Below are positions 26,490 to 36,571 of a stretch of DNA of 64,000 bases, piece after piece; the first letter of the stretch is position 1, and each line of letters begins with the position of its first letter. A model generated the notes under the pieces. The model made no database searches and was not told the origin of the DNA. It saw only the letters and a program-made list of their open reading frames with translations. Source of the stretch: Acetobacter pomorum (GTDB lineage: Bacteria; Pseudomonadota; Alphaproteobacteria; Acetobacterales; Acetobacteraceae); contig NZ_PEBQ01000093.1 of NCBI RefSeq assembly GCF_002738225.1, positions 248,001-312,000 of the forward strand. The letters run 5' to 3'. Position numbers and translations under genes: made by a program.

Positions 26490-29357
26490 ATGGCGGTTTC
26501 GGACGTACTGGCAACCGCTCTTAACGGTGCCAATATCGCTTACCTTGCGGATCTGTATGCCCAGTGGGCGAAAGATCCCAAAAGTGTGGATCCGTCCTTC
26601 GATATTCTGTTCAGCTCGCTGGGGGATGATGAAGCGGCGGTGCTGAAGGATGCTGTAGGGGCTTCCTGGGCGCCACGCCCTTCCATTATCACGGGGGATG
26701 AACCCGCACCCGCGCCAAAAGGTGGCCCGGCAGGTGGGTTGGCCGCGCAGGATAGTCTGGCCATTGCCCGGCTGATCCGTGCGTATCGTGAATATGGACA
26801 TCAGGAAGCCTCGCTTGATCCGCTGGGCCTGAAGGAGCCTCATAAAACCGAGGAACTGGACCCCGCGACATATGGTTTTGGTGAAAAAGACCTGAACCGC
26901 GTGGTGTTTTTTGGATCTCTGCTTGATCCGCTGCTCAAGGGCAAGAACACGGCCAAGGTTTCCGAGGTTGTTGCAGCTCTGCGCTCTGTTTACTGCCAAA
27001 GCATTGGTGCAGAGTACATGTATGCGCGCAACCACGAACAGCGCGAATGGCTGCGCAAGCGGCTGGAAGGCGATAACTGGCGCGCCCATGTAACAGTGGA
27101 AGAGCAGAAAGTTATTTTGGCGAACCTGACGGAAGCCGAAGGGTTTGAATCCTTCTGCCAGAAGCGGTACGTCGGCGCCAAGCGCTTTGGTCTGGAAGGG
27201 GGCGAAATCTCCATTCCGGCACTGCATGCCATTATCGATTCCTGCGCCAGCCAAGGTGTTACCTCTGTTGCCATCGGCATGGCCCATCGTGGCCGCCTGA
27301 ACACGCTGGTAAACGTAGTGCGCAAGCCCTACGTGGCCATCTTTAACGAATTTGCGGGTGGTTCCTTCAAGCCGGACAATGTGGAAGGTTCGGGGGACGT
27401 TAAATATCACCTTGGTTCTTCCACAGATGTGGATGTAGCCGGCAAGGCGGTGCATATTTCTCTCCAGCCCAACCCTTCCCATCTGGAAGCGGTTGATCCG
27501 GTTGTGTGCGGTAAGGTGCGCGCTATTCAGGATGATGCGGGCGATACGGAAAAACGTCTTTCCAGCCTTGGCATTATTATCCATGGTGATGCCGCGTTTG
27601 CCGGGCAGGGCATTGTTTACGAAACCTTTGCCATGTCTCAGCTTCCGGGCTACCGCACCGGTGGCACCGTGCATATGGTGGTGAACAATCAGATTGGCTT
27701 TACCACCAATCCGGAATGTGGACATTCGGGCATTTATGGCACCGATGTTGCCAAATCCATTGAAGCCCCCGTGCTGCATGTGAATGGTGATGATGCCGAG
27801 GCGGTGATTTACGTCTCTCGCCTTGCAGCAGATTACCGTCAGGCTTTTGCAAGTGACATTGTGCTGGATATCGTCTGCTATCGTCGCCACGGGCATAACG
27901 AAACGGATGAGCCTGTCTTTACCCAGCCTATCATGTACAAGGCCATTGCCGCGCATGATACGCCCCATACGCTTTACGCAAAACGCCTTGTAAAAGCTGG
28001 CGTTGTGACAGATGACGAAGTGAAGGCCCAGTGGGATGCCTTCCACGCCAAGCTGGATGAAGATTACAAGGCGGCCCAGTCTTACAAGGTCAACAAGGCA
28101 GACTGGCTGGAAGGTGGCTGGAAAGGTTTGGTGGCTGCCGGGCATGATCCGGAACGCGCTTTCCCCGAAACGGGTGTTGCACTGGATGCGCTGCGCAAAA
28201 TTGGCGAAGCCATTACAAAAGTGCCAGAAGGCTTCCACCTGAATTCCAAAATTGCCCGCCAGCTCAAGGCCAAGGCAAACATGTTCAGCACGGGTGAAGG
28301 GTTTGACTGGGCAACTGGTGAGGCTCTGGGCTTTGGCTCCCTGCTGCTGGATGAACACCGCGTGCGTCTTTCTGGCGAGGATTGCCAGCGCGGCACATTC
28401 AGCCAGCGTCATGCTGTGTGGATTGATCAGGTCAACCAGACACCCTTTACGCCGCTGAACCATATTCAGGACAAGCAGGCAAAAATCGAAATCTGGAACT
28501 CGCTTCTTTCAGAATACGGCGTGCTTGGGTTCGAATACGGATATTCCGTGCGCAATCCGCAAACGCTGGTGCTGTGGGAAGCCCAGTTTGGTGATTTTGC
28601 CAACTGTGCGCAGGTGATTATTGATCAGTTCATTGCATCGGGTGAAACCAAATGGCTGCGTATGTCCGGTCTGGTCATGCTGCTGCCACATGGTTACGAA
28701 GGGCAGGGGCCGGAGCATTCTTCTGCCCGTCTGGAACGCTATCTTCAGCTTTGTGCTGAAAATAACATGTTTGTTTGCAACATTACCACGCCAGCAAACT
28801 ACTTCCACGCTCTGCGCCGTCAGCTGAAGCTGGATTACCGCAAGCCGATGATCCTGATGGAGCCAAAATCTCTGCTGCGGCACAAACTTGCAGTTTCCGC
28901 ACTGGCAGATTTTGGTCCGGGCACACGCTTCAAACCCGTGATTGGCGAAATTGATGATCTGGGTGCCGATAACAAGGTGCGCCGCGTGGTGATCTGTTCT
29001 GGCAAGGTCTATTACGATCTGCTGGCCGAACGCCGGGAAAAAGGCATTAAGGATGTTGCCATCCTGCGTCTGGAACAACTCTACCCCTTCCCGGAAGCAG
29101 CCCTTGCCGCCGAACTTAAGCGCTATCCTGAAGCAGACATTGTCTGGTGTCAGGAAGAAACGGAAAACGGCGGTGCATGGCATTTTGCAGACAGGCGGAT
29201 TGAAGCAGCCCTTGTTGCCGCAGGCCATAAGGCGGGCCGTCCGCAATATGTGGGCCGCGCCGCAGCCGCCAGCCCGGCCACCGGCCTTGCCCGTATTCAT
29301 GCGGCAGAGCAGGCGGATCTGGTTGAACGCGCATTGGGGCTGAAAAAGTCTGGCTGA
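26490..29357 (+). CDS. sucA: 2-oxoglutarate dehydrogenase E1 component
   Basis: A 955-residue thiamine diphosphate enzyme that decarboxylates 2-oxoglutarate and passes the succinyl group to the SucB lipoyl arm. ATG 26490 is chosen because AAGGAGG lies eight bases upstream and the E1 N-terminal motif (AYLADLYAQWAKDPKSVDP) follows. Visible are IGMAHRGRLN, GDAAFAGQGIVYE, the VVNNQIGFTT loop and the C-terminal CQEETENGGAWH. The open frame extends upstream without homology. It starts the sucA-sucB-lpd cluster. Confidence 0.96.
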   Translation: MAVSDVLATALNGANIAYLADLYAQWAKDPKSVDPSFDILFSSLGDDEAAVLKDAVGASWAPRPSIITGDEPAPAPKGGPAGGLAAQDSLAIARLIRAYREYGHQEASLDPLGLKEPHKTEELDPATYGFGEKDLNRVVFFGSLLDPLLKGKNTAKVSEVVAALRSVYCQSIGAEYMYARNHEQREWLRKRLEGDNWRAHVTVEEQKVILANLTEAEGFESFCQKRYVGAKRFGLEGGEISIPALHAIIDSCASQGVTSVAIGMAHRGRLNTLVNVVRKPYVAIFNEFAGGSFKPDNVEGSGDVKYHLGSSTDVDVAGKAVHISLQPNPSHLEAVDPVVCGKVRAIQDDAGDTEKRLSSLGIIIHGDAAFAGQGIVYETFAMSQLPGYRTGGTVHMVVNNQIGFTTNPECGHSGIYGTDVAKSIEAPVLHVNGDDAEAVIYVSRLAADYRQAFASDIVLDIVCYRRHGHNETDEPVFTQPIMYKAIAAHDTPHTLYAKRLVKAGVVTDDEVKAQWDAFHAKLDEDYKAAQSYKVNKADWLEGGWKGLVAAGHDPERAFPETGVALDALRKIGEAITKVPEGFHLNSKIARQLKAKANMFSTGEGFDWATGEALGFGSLLLDEHRVRLSGEDCQRGTFSQRHAVWIDQVNQTPFTPLNHIQDKQAKIEIWNSLLSEYGVLGFEYGYSVRNPQTLVLWEAQFGDFANCAQVIIDQFIASGETKWLRMSGLVMLLPHGYEGQGPEHSSARLERYLQLCAENNMFVCNITTPANYFHALRRQLKLDYRKPMILMEPKSLLRHKLAVSALADFGPGTRFKPVIGEIDDLGADNKVRRVVICSGKVYYDLLAERREKGIKDVAILRLEQLYPFPEAALAAELKRYPEADIVWCQEETENGGAWHFADRRIEAALVAAGHKAGRPQYVGRAAAASPATGLARIHAAEQADLVERALGLKKSG

Positions 29358-29468
29358 ACCGGATTAGGCTGAATTGAAGAAAATAGCCCGCAAATACGGG
29401 CGCACCCCCGGTGCCACTGCCAAAAGTTAAACAGGCATCGGGGATTTAAAGAAAAGATGGGGAACAGG

Positions 29469-30710
29469 ATGTCTGTCGAGATCAAGGTGCCGACACTGGG
29501 TGAAAGCGTAACCACAGCAACCGTGGCCAAGTGGCTGAAGCAGCCGGGCGAAGCGGTGCAGGCAGATGAACCGATTGTTGAGCTGGAAACAGATAAGGTG
29601 AGCGTAGAAGTTTCTGCGCCGCAGGCTGGTATTCTGGGCCCACAGGCTGCCAAGGAAGACCAGGAAGTGGAAGTGGGCGCACTGCTGACCACGCTGGAAC
29701 CTGCCAAGGCTGGCGCTGTACCAGCCGCCAAAGCCGCTGCCCCGGAAAAGAAGGCTGAACCAGTGGCCGCTGCCGCTCCGGCAAAAGCAGCCGCACCAGC
29801 ACCTAAGGCCGCAGCACCTGCTCCGGCAGTAGATGCCGGTGCAGCCCTGCCCGCAGCCCGCAAGATGATGGCTGAAAACGGCCTGAGCGCACAGCAGCTT
29901 GCAGGCACCGGCCTTGGTGGCCGCATTACCAAGGGTGATGTGCTGGGCTTTTTGGCCAACCCGCAGGCTGCAACACCTGCTGCTGCCCCCAAGCCGCCGC
30001 GTAATGATGACCCGCGTGAAGAACGCGTGAAGATGACGCGCCTGCGCCGCACCATTGCCCGCCGCCTGAAGGAAGCACAGAACACGGCGGCCATGCTGAC
30101 AACGTTTAATGAAATTGACATGTCTGGCGCCATGGCGCTGCGTGCCGAATATCAGGAATCGTTTGTTAAAAAGCACGGTGTCAAGCTGGGCTATATGTCC
30201 ATCTTCTCCCGCGCTGTTGTGGCTGCTCTGAAAGAGTTCCCGGCCATTAACGCAGAAATTGACGGTGATGATGTTATCTACCGTGATTTCGTAAACCTCG
30301 GCATTGCCGTGGGTGGGCCAAACGGGCTGGTGGTGCCGGTTATCCGTGATGCCGACAAGATGAGCTATGCCGAAATTGAAAAAACCATTGCAGGTTTTGG
30401 CAAGGCTGCGCGTGAAGGTACGTTGAAGCTGGATCAGCTTTCCGGCGGCACCTTCTCCATCACCAATGGCGGTATTTACGGCTCTCTGCTGTCCACCCCC
30501 ATCCTGAATGCGCCGCAGTCCGGTATTCTGGGCATGCACTCCATTCAGGAACGTCCGGTAGCCGTTAACGGGCAGGTGGTGATCCGCCCGATGATGTATA
30601 TTGCCCTTTCTTATGATCACCGCATTGTAGATGGCAAGGAAGCCGTCAGCTTCCTTGTGCGGGTGAAGCAGAATGTGGAAGACCCACGCCGCCTTCTGAT
30701 TGAAGTCTGA
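29469..30710 (+). CDS. sucB: Dihydrolipoamide succinyltransferase (E2)
   Basis: A 413-residue core of the 2-oxoglutarate dehydrogenase complex. Residues 1-75 are a lipoyl domain with the lipoylation Lys in [11 protein letters not shown]. An Ala/Pro hinge follows, then the peripheral E1/E3-binding domain ([15 protein letters not shown]...[12 protein letters not shown]) and a catalytic domain ending in [12 protein letters not shown], which holds the active-site His and Asp. ATG 29469 is preferred over 29457. It lies 111 bases after sucA and is followed by a strong terminator-like hairpin before lpd. Confidence 0.95.
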   Translation: MSVEIKVPTLGESVTTATVAKWLKQPGEAVQADEPIVELETDKVSVEVSAPQAGILGPQAAKEDQEVEVGALLTTLEPAKAGAVPAAKAAAPEKKAEPVAAAAPAKAAAPAPKAAAPAPAVDAGAALPAARKMMAENGLSAQQLAGTGLGGRITKGDVLGFLANPQAATPAAAPKPPRNDDPREERVKMTRLRRTIARRLKEAQNTAAMLTTFNEIDMSGAMALRAEYQESFVKKHGVKLGYMSIFSRAVVAALKEFPAINAEIDGDDVIYRDFVNLGIAVGGPNGLVVPVIRDADKMSYAEIEKTIAGFGKAAREGTLKLDQLSGGTFSITNGGIYGSLLSTPILNAPQSGILGMHSIQERPVAVNGQVVIRPMMYIALSYDHRIVDGKEAVSFLVRVKQNVEDPRRLLIEV

Positions 30711-30720
30711 TAGCGCGGTT

Positions 30721-30758
30721 GCCGAAGGGGTGAATACGTGCCCCTTCGGCCTGTTTTT
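30721..30758 (+). terminator. Intrinsic terminator or attenuator between sucB and lpd
   Basis: Ten perfect pairs, GCCGAAGGGG with CCCCTTCGGC around a ten-base loop, followed by CTGTTTTTCT. It lies inside what would be one operon, so lpd expression may be reduced or depend on its own promoter. Confidence 0.8.
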
Positions 30759-30790
30759 CTGCATATCCCTACGTGAGCGAGACGAGACCC

Positions 30791-32512
30791 ATGCCTATTG
30801 AAATTAAAGTTCCCACACTTGGAGAAAGCGTTACGACCGCCACGGTGGGGAAGTGGCTGAAGCAGCCAGGTGAGGCTGTAAAGGAAGATGAACCAGTTGT
30901 TGAACTGGAAACAGATAAAGTTAGTGTAGAAGTGCCTGCCCCGGCAGCCGGTCGGCTTGAAAACCACGCCGTAAAAGAAGGCGATGAAGTAGAAGTTGGC
31001 GCTGTTCTGGCAACGCTGGAACCCGGTGCTGCTGGCACAGCGCCCGCTGCAAAAGCAGCCGCCCCTGCCGCCAAGGCAGAAGAAGCCAAGCCAGCCGCTG
31101 CGCCAGCAGCACAGGCCCCGGCAGAAACAGATTATGATGTGGTTGTTATTGGTGCAGGCCCCGGCGGGTATGTGTGCGCCATTCGTGCAGCCCAGCTTGG
31201 CTTTAAGGTGGCATGTGTTGAACAGCGGGCAACGCTTGGTGGCACCTGCCTGAATGTGGGTTGTATCCCTTCCAAGGCGTTGCTTCAGTCTTCCGAAAAC
31301 TATCATGCAGCCGGGCACGATTTTGCAGCACATGGTGTGGTGATTGATAGCGTAAAGCTGGATCTGGCCCGTATGCAGGCCCGTAAGGCAGATATTGTGG
31401 GCGCCAACGTGAAGGGCGTTGAATATCTGTTTAAGAAGAACGGCATCACCTGGCTGAAAGGCCACGGCAAGGTGGAAGGCACAGGCCGCCTGAGCGTGGA
31501 TGGCAAGCCGGTAACCGCCAAGCATATTGTTATTGCCAGTGGCAGTAACAGCGCCAATCTGCCCGGTATTGAGGTGGATGAAAAAGTTATTGTCACCTCC
31601 ACCGGTGCGCTGGAACTTTCTGAAGTGCCCAAGCGCCTTGTGGTGATTGGTGGCGGCGTGATCGGTCTGGAACTTGGCAGCGTCTGGGGCCGTCTGGGCG
31701 CAGATGTTACAGTGGTTGAATTCCTTGACCGTCTGGTGCCGGGCACGGATAACGAAGTGGCCTCCCAGTTCCAGAAACTGTTGGTCAAGCAGGGCTTCAA
31801 GATGAAGCTGGGCCATAAGGTGACCAAAGCCGAAAAAACCAAAAAAGGCGTGGTGCTGACGGTTGAACCTTCAGCCGGTGGCGCAGCAGAAACGCTTGAA
31901 GCCGATGTGGTTCTGGTTGCAGTAGGCCGCACGGCTGCCAGCAAGAATATGGGGCTGGAAGAAGCCGGTATTGCGCTGGATAAACGCGGCCGTGTTGAGG
32001 TGGATGCCCATTACGCCACCAGTGTGCCGGGCATTTACGCCATTGGCGATGTAATTGCAGGCCCCATGCTGGCCCACAAGGCAGAAGAAGAAGGCGTAGC
32101 CTTGGCAGAACTGCTGGCTGGCCAGGCCGGGCATGTCAATTACGATGCCATTCCGGGCGTGATTTATACATGGCCGGAAGTTGCTTCCGTTGGCTTTACG
32201 GAAGAGCAGCTTAAAGAAAAGGGCGTGGCTTACAAAATCGGTAAGTTCCCCTTCATGGCCAATGGCCGTGCCCGCGCTTTGGGCATGACGGATGGTTTTG
32301 TGAAGGTGCTTGCAGATAAGCAGACAGACCGCGTTCTGGGTGTGCATATTATTGGCCCATGTGCTGGCGAGCTGATTGCCGAAGCCACAATGGCCATTGA
32401 ATTTGGGGCATCTGCCGAAGATATTGGCCGCGTGTGCCACGCACATCCAACCCTGAGTGAAGCTGTGAAGGAAGCCGCGTTGGGCGCTGACAACCGCGCG
32501 ATCAACATCTGA
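30791..32512 (+). CDS. lpdA: Dihydrolipoyl dehydrogenase (E3) with N-terminal lipoyl domain
   Basis: A 573-residue flavoprotein that reoxidises dihydrolipoamide with NAD+. Residues 1-75 are a lipoyl domain (Lys in [11 protein letters not shown]) almost identical to that of SucB. An Ala/Pro linker leads to the FAD site ([19 protein letters not shown]), the redox disulphide [13 protein letters not shown], the NAD site ([13 protein letters not shown]) and the C-terminal HAHPTLSE with the catalytic His. E3 with its own lipoyl domain is known in some proteobacteria. I take ATG 30791; a GTG at 30773 is possible. Confidence 0.94.
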   Translation: MPIEIKVPTLGESVTTATVGKWLKQPGEAVKEDEPVVELETDKVSVEVPAPAAGRLENHAVKEGDEVEVGAVLATLEPGAAGTAPAAKAAAPAAKAEEAKPAAAPAAQAPAETDYDVVVIGAGPGGYVCAIRAAQLGFKVACVEQRATLGGTCLNVGCIPSKALLQSSENYHAAGHDFAAHGVVIDSVKLDLARMQARKADIVGANVKGVEYLFKKNGITWLKGHGKVEGTGRLSVDGKPVTAKHIVIASGSNSANLPGIEVDEKVIVTSTGALELSEVPKRLVVIGGGVIGLELGSVWGRLGADVTVVEFLDRLVPGTDNEVASQFQKLLVKQGFKMKLGHKVTKAEKTKKGVVLTVEPSAGGAAETLEADVVLVAVGRTAASKNMGLEEAGIALDKRGRVEVDAHYATSVPGIYAIGDVIAGPMLAHKAEEEGVALAELLAGQAGHVNYDAIPGVIYTWPEVASVGFTEEQLKEKGVAYKIGKFPFMANGRARALGMTDGFVKVLADKQTDRVLGVHIIGPCAGELIAEATMAIEFGASAEDIGRVCHAHPTLSEAVKEAALGADNRAINI

Positions 32513-32577
32513 AAGTTTCCTTCTCGCTGAAAGTGATGCCATACTCTCTTCCATTCAGAAGATGGGAGAGAGATGGC

Positions 32578-33612
32578 ATGTTTGTGCCAAGGCATCCAAC
32601 AATATGGGCAATGGCGGGCAGCCTGCTTTTGGCGCCGGGCGGCTTTGCCGCTGCCCAGACGCCTGCGCCAGATGCGTCCTCCCAAACTGAAGATTCACGG
32701 CCCGAAAAATCATCCACACAGGGTGATGCGCCGCAAACAGCGCCTGTTACGCCCGATGCCCCAGATGGGCATGTGCCCTATACACCCCCACCAGAAGAAG
32801 CCGCGCAACTTCCCCCCATGCCTGTTGTGGATAATGAGGAAGCCCGAAAGGAAGCAGATAGCCTTACGCGGGATTTTCGGCACGAAGTGCCCGTCGCCCT
32901 AAAAGTTTCTGCCGCGCGTAAGGTCGCATGGATTACGCTGGCCCGCCAGCAACTGGAACAGGCTGGATATAGTATTGATCGGCCACAGGTTTTGGTGGTG
33001 GTGGATCGGAATCCTTCCGTGCAGCGCCTGTGCCTGATTCTGGCTCTGCCAAATGATCCAGACTGGCAAGTTATTGGCAGTACTAAGGTTTCTACCGGCA
33101 CCACTGGGCGCAAATATTATTACATCACACCAACCGGGGTCTTTACCAACACGGCAGATCGGCTTGGATACCGCGCGCTGGGCACCAAAAATGAAAACGG
33201 TATCCGCGGCAATGGTATTAAAGGCATGCGGGTGTGGGATTTTGGCTGGCAATGGGCCGAAAAAGGATGGCTACCCAGCCGGGAAAAAGGCCAGATCAGG
33301 CTGGAAATGCATGCAACAGACCCGATTTATCTGGAGCAACGGCTGGGGCACACGGCATCTGAAGGGTGTATTCGTATCCCCGCATCTTTGAACGTGTTTA
33401 TTGATAAGCACGGTTTGTTAGATGCAGAGTACGAGCAATGGGCCGCTGTGGATATTCGCTTCAGGGCCTTGTTGCGGTCAGACAGAAAACCCTCCGCCAT
33501 TTCTGGTATGGCGGTTGTGGTGGTGGATTCGGCCGATTATCACCCGGATGCCGATAAAACCGCAGTTTTTAAAGATATGACAGACACACATAAAATAGCA
33601 GCGCGTGGGTAA
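32578..33612 (+). CDS. L,D-transpeptidase (YkuD domain), exported
   Basis: A 344-residue protein from ATG 32578, chosen because GGGAG lies upstream and a signal peptide follows (cleavage near FAA-AQ). A Pro/Glu-rich linker runs to about residue 85. The YkuD catalytic motif is HTASEGCIRIP, with nucleophile Cys264 and His258. L,D-transpeptidases cross-link peptidoglycan or attach proteins to it. Acetic acid bacteria have an L,D-transpeptidase class that makes 1,3-type cross-links; whether this protein belongs to it is not decidable here. It is followed by a shared terminator. Confidence 0.88.
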   Translation: MFVPRHPTIWAMAGSLLLAPGGFAAAQTPAPDASSQTEDSRPEKSSTQGDAPQTAPVTPDAPDGHVPYTPPPEEAAQLPPMPVVDNEEARKEADSLTRDFRHEVPVALKVSAARKVAWITLARQQLEQAGYSIDRPQVLVVVDRNPSVQRLCLILALPNDPDWQVIGSTKVSTGTTGRKYYYITPTGVFTNTADRLGYRALGTKNENGIRGNGIKGMRVWDFGWQWAEKGWLPSREKGQIRLEMHATDPIYLEQRLGHTASEGCIRIPASLNVFIDKHGLLDAEYEQWAAVDIRFRALLRSDRKPSAISGMAVVVVDSADYHPDADKTAVFKDMTDTHKIAARG

Positions 33613-33641
33613 GGTTTTAGGCCGCAGGAATAAAAAGACAC

Positions 33642-33676
33642 AAAAGGCGTGCAACCTGTAAGCTGCACGCCTTTTG
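33642..33676. terminator. Bidirectional intrinsic terminator
   Basis: Twelve perfect pairs, AAAAGGCGTGCA with TGCACGCCTTTT. It separates the convergent L,D-transpeptidase and DUF3597 genes. Confidence 0.92.
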
Positions 33677-33713
33677 TTTAGTCAAACCGGTCTAACTGGT
33701 TTTTTGCCAGATA

Positions 33714-34109
33714 TTACAGGCCAGCAGGCACTTTGCCGCCGTTTTCGGCCAGTTTCTGGCGTACTTCTTTAATCAGCCATACGTTCATGGTGGCGCTATC
33801 GTTTGTGTCACCCGTATAGCCCAGTTCGGCCGCCAGTTTCTTGCGGGCATCCAGAGAGCTATCAAGGCCCAGAAGCTTCAGCAGATCCACAATGGATTCC
33901 TGCCAGTTCAGGTTCTGGCCGTTTTTGGCAGCCATATCGGCCAGCACGGCATCAACATTTACCGGCGTGCCAGCAGGCGGAATGGTGCCCGGTGCTGCAG
34001 CGGCAGCAGCAGAAGGCTGCGCACCTGCGTTGGCGGGGGATGTGGTGTCTGGCGTGGCGGCCTTGGCATGATGGAAAATGGCAGAGAGAATGGAGCCAAA
34101 AATGCTCAT
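33714..34109 (-). CDS. DUF3597 domain protein
   Basis: A 131-residue protein. ATG 34109 is chosen over 34139 because AAAGGA lies nine bases before it and the DUF3597 opening MSIFGSILSAIF follows. After an Ala/Pro/Thr-rich segment, the C-terminal 80 residues carry the family pattern VDVDAVL-like MAAKNGQNLNWQESIVDLLK and ARKKLAAELGY. The family is common in proteobacteria and often linked to peptidoglycan-binding or LysM-type proteins, but has no proven activity. It is a single gene. Confidence 0.85.
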   Translation of the reverse strand: MSIFGSILSAIFHHAKAATPDTTSPANAGAQPSAAAAAAPGTIPPAGTPVNVDAVLADMAAKNGQNLNWQESIVDLLKLLGLDSSLDARKKLAAELGYTGDTNDSATMNVWLIKEVRQKLAENGGKVPAGL

Positions 34110-34230
34110 GTTCAGAAATCCTTTCGCAAGAGCCAGCATGACTTTTACAATACAATTAAAGCAGAATGCTTAAAGGCAAGCCATGCAACTGCCCCTAAGC
34201 ATACAGCAGCCCTGTGTGTTGCATAGAGCG

Positions 34231-34261
34231 CTTAATGCTTTCTGAACATTAAGTTTTTTTA
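34231..34261 (+). terminator. Plus-strand terminator with no gene in front of it
   Basis: CTTAATG, a nine-base loop, CATTAAG and then eight T residues. The next plus-strand coding gene upstream ends at 33612 behind its own terminator, so this may end an unrecognised small RNA starting after about 34110. Confidence 0.55.
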
Positions 34262-34316
34262 CATGATATGGCTGAAAAAAGGCAGTCGGCGCTGCACGCC
34301 CCCAGCAAGCGGGGCA

Positions 34317-34361
34317 TAAAAAAAGGGTATGGGCCGCTAACTGGCAACCCATACCCTTTTG
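34317..34361 (-). terminator. Intrinsic terminator of sahH
   Basis: Thirteen pairs, AAAAGGGTATGGG with CCCATACCCTTTT. On the minus strand it ends in a run of seven T residues, 19 bases after the sahH stop. Confidence 0.92.
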
Positions 34362-34379
34362 CGCGTCTGATCTAAAAAA

Positions 34380-35669
34380 TCAGTAGCGGTAATCGTGGTG
34401 CTTGAACGGGCCGTTCATATGCACGCCAATATATTCGGCCTGCTTTTTGCTCAGCTTGCTCAAATGTGCGCCAACCTTGGCCAGATGCAGGTCTGCAACC
34501 TTTTCATCCAGCTTTTTGGGCAGGGTGTACACTTTGGCTTCGTATTTACCTTCCGGTGCTGTCCACAGTTCAATCTGGGCCAGTGTCTGGTTGGTGAAGG
34601 AAGCAGACATCACGAAGGAGGGATGACCTGTGGCGTTGCCAAGGTTGACCAGACGACCTTCGGAGAGAACAATCAGGCGCTTGCCATCGGGGAACAGAAC
34701 TTCATCCACCTGCGGCTTGATGTTTTCCCACGGGAAGTTACGCAGCGCGTTGATCTGAATTTCAGAATCAAAGTGCCCGATGTTGCACACAATGGCGCGG
34801 TTTTTCATGGCGCGCATGTGGTCAATCGTAATCACGTCCACGTTGCCGGTGGCGGTTACAAAGATGTCACCACGGGGGGCACCTTCTTCCATCGTCACCA
34901 CTTCGTAGCCTTCCATGGCGGCCTGAAGAGCGCAGATGGGGTCCACTTCCGTAACCAGAACGCGGCAGCCTGCATTGCGCAGGGAGGCAGCGGAGCCTTT
35001 ACCCACATCACCATAACCGGCCACAACGGCAACTTTACCAGCCATCATCACGTCTGTGCCACGGCGGATTGCGTCCACCAGGCTTTCACGGCAACCATAC
35101 AGGTTATCAAACTTGGATTTGGTAACACTGTCGTTCACGTTAATGGCGGGAACCTTCAATGTACCTTTTTTCTGCATTTCCCACAGGCGGTGCACACCTG
35201 TTGTGGTTTCTTCAGAAAGGCCTTTCACGTTGGCCAGCAGTTCGGGGTATTTGTCGTGCATCAGCACGGTCAGATCACCGCCGTCATCCAGAATCATGTT
35301 CGGGGTCCAGCCATCGGGGCCCTTCACGGTCTGTTCAATGCACCACCAGAATTCTTCTTCCGTCAGGCCTTTCCATGCAAATACGGGAATACCCGCAGCA
35401 GCAATGGCAGCCGCAGCGTGGTCCTGCGTGGAGAAGATGTTGCAAGATGACCAACGTACCGTAGCACCAAGGGCCACCAGCGTTTCAATCAGCACGGCGG
35501 TCTGGATGGTCATGTGCAGGCAGCCGGCAATGCGTGCGCCTTTCAGCGGCTTGCTCTGGCCATATTCCTCGCGCAGGGCCATCAGGCCGGGCATTTCACC
35601 TTCGGCAATGGAAATTTCCTTGCGGCCCCACTCAGCGAGAGAGAGATCCTTAACCTTGTAATCGCTCAT
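34380..35669 (-). CDS. ahcY: S-adenosylhomocysteine hydrolase
   Basis: A 429-residue NAD-dependent enzyme that splits S-adenosylhomocysteine into homocysteine and adenosine, closing the methylation cycle. ATG 35669 is chosen because AGGA precedes it and the conserved [14 protein letters not shown] follows. Signatures are [15 protein letters not shown], the NAD loop [11 protein letters not shown] and the C-terminal KHDHYRY-type end (FKHHDYRY). It is a single gene with a structured leader upstream and a terminator downstream. Confidence 0.96.
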   Translation of the reverse strand: MSDYKVKDLSLAEWGRKEISIAEGEMPGLMALREEYGQSKPLKGARIAGCLHMTIQTAVLIETLVALGATVRWSSCNIFSTQDHAAAAIAAAGIPVFAWKGLTEEEFWWCIEQTVKGPDGWTPNMILDDGGDLTVLMHDKYPELLANVKGLSEETTTGVHRLWEMQKKGTLKVPAINVNDSVTKSKFDNLYGCRESLVDAIRRGTDVMMAGKVAVVAGYGDVGKGSAASLRNAGCRVLVTEVDPICALQAAMEGYEVVTMEEGAPRGDIFVTATGNVDVITIDHMRAMKNRAIVCNIGHFDSEIQINALRNFPWENIKPQVDEVLFPDGKRLIVLSEGRLVNLGNATGHPSFVMSASFTNQTLAQIELWTAPEGKYEAKVYTLPKKLDEKVADLHLAKVGAHLSKLSKKQAEYIGVHMNGPFKHHDYRY

Positions 35670-35702
35670 GTTATCCTGTCTTCCTGTGCAGATCGGGCTT
35701 TC

Positions 35703-35781
35703 TATACAGCGTGGGGCAGGTGGATGCCAGCCGAAACCGGCATGGCAGACGCAGCACCTGTATGCTTGCCGCTTGCATACG
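35703..35781 (-). promoter_or_regulatory. Structured 5' leader of ahcY, possible riboswitch
   Basis: Between the plsC and ahcY starts the minus strand can form a hairpin GTATGC/GCATAC (35760-35780), a seven-pair hairpin ATGCCGG/CTGGCAT (35724-35743, one G-T pair) and a longer stem ATACAG/CTGTAT (35758-35763 with 35704-35709) that encloses the second hairpin. The first hairpin and the longer stem use the same bases and exclude each other, as in a switch. It does not match the SAH riboswitch core that I know. The ligand, if any, is unknown. Confidence 0.4.
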
Positions 35782-35848
35782 GGCTTTTTTTCTGGTGTCC
35801 AGATGCAACATGTCATGATGATTTTTGAGGCTGTGCCGGGTTTTTTAA

Positions 35849-36571
35849 ATGTCTGTGCTTCGTTCTGTTCTGTTTAATGTTCTGGCTTTTCTGCTTACGC
35901 TGCTTATGGGGGTTGGGGCTTTTCCCATCCGCTGGTTTGCGCATGGGCTGGCGCTGCCTTATGCAAAATTGTGGTCCCGGCTGGTTTTGGCGCTGTTTCG
36001 CAGCATTTGCGGCGTAAAAGTTCAGATCACGGGGCTGGAGCATCTGCCCGCCAGTGGCCCGGCCCTTATTGCATCCCAACATCAATCCGCTTTTGATACG
36101 CTGGTGTGGATGCTGCTGCTGCCACGCCCCTGTTATGTGATGAAAGGGGAACTGCGGCGTATTCCACTACTGGGCCCCATGCTGGTTTTAACGGGCATGA
36201 TGCCTATTGAGCGTGCAGCAGGAGCCAAGGCCATGCGCATGCTGTTGCAGGAAACAGACAAAGCCCTGAAGGCAAACCGGCAGATCATTATTTTCCCTGA
36301 GGGTACACGCACAGCACCGGGTGAACATGTGGCGCTTAAACCCGGCATTGCTGCCATGGCCAACCATGCCAAACTGCCGGTTATTCCGGTTGCCACCAAT
36401 TCTGGCCTGTTCTGGGGGCGGAATGCGTTTTTCAAGCGCTCTGGTGTTTTGCACATTGCCATTGGCCCGGCTGTAGGTCCGGCCAAACGGGCAGCTTTGT
36501 TGCAGGATATTGAAACAGGTTGGCGCGGATTGGAAAAAACCTTCCAGCCCATAGCTGAGAGCAGGGGATAA
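35849..36571 (+). CDS. plsC: 1-acyl-sn-glycerol-3-phosphate acyltransferase
   Basis: A 240-residue membrane-associated enzyme that turns lysophosphatidate into phosphatidate, the step after PlsY. The acyltransferase motifs are HQSAFD (H-x4-D, about residues 74-79) and [12 protein letters not shown]. The N-terminus is hydrophobic (about residues 5-40). The start ATG has only a weak ribosome binding site. It is divergent from ahcY. A 326-base non-coding region with DnaA boxes follows. Confidence 0.93.
   Translation: MSVLRSVLFNVLAFLLTLLMGVGAFPIRWFAHGLALPYAKLWSRLVLALFRSICGVKVQITGLEHLPASGPALIASQHQSAFDTLVWMLLLPRPCYVMKGELRRIPLLGPMLVLTGMMPIERAAGAKAMRMLLQETDKALKANRQIIIFPEGTRTAPGEHVALKPGIAAMANHAKLPVIPVATNSGLFWGRNAFFKRSGVLHIAIGPAVGPAKRAALLQDIETGWRGLEKTFQPIAESRG

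Noticed and set aside
26421-28463. 680-codon open frame antisense to sucA
   Set aside because: It is a mirror of a well-conserved GC-rich gene, has no ribosome binding site, and its translation shows no protein-like pattern.
32826-32834. DnaA-box-like TGTGGATAA in the L,D-transpeptidase gene
   Set aside because: It lies in coding sequence (Val-Val-Asp-Asn) and a single match is expected by chance.
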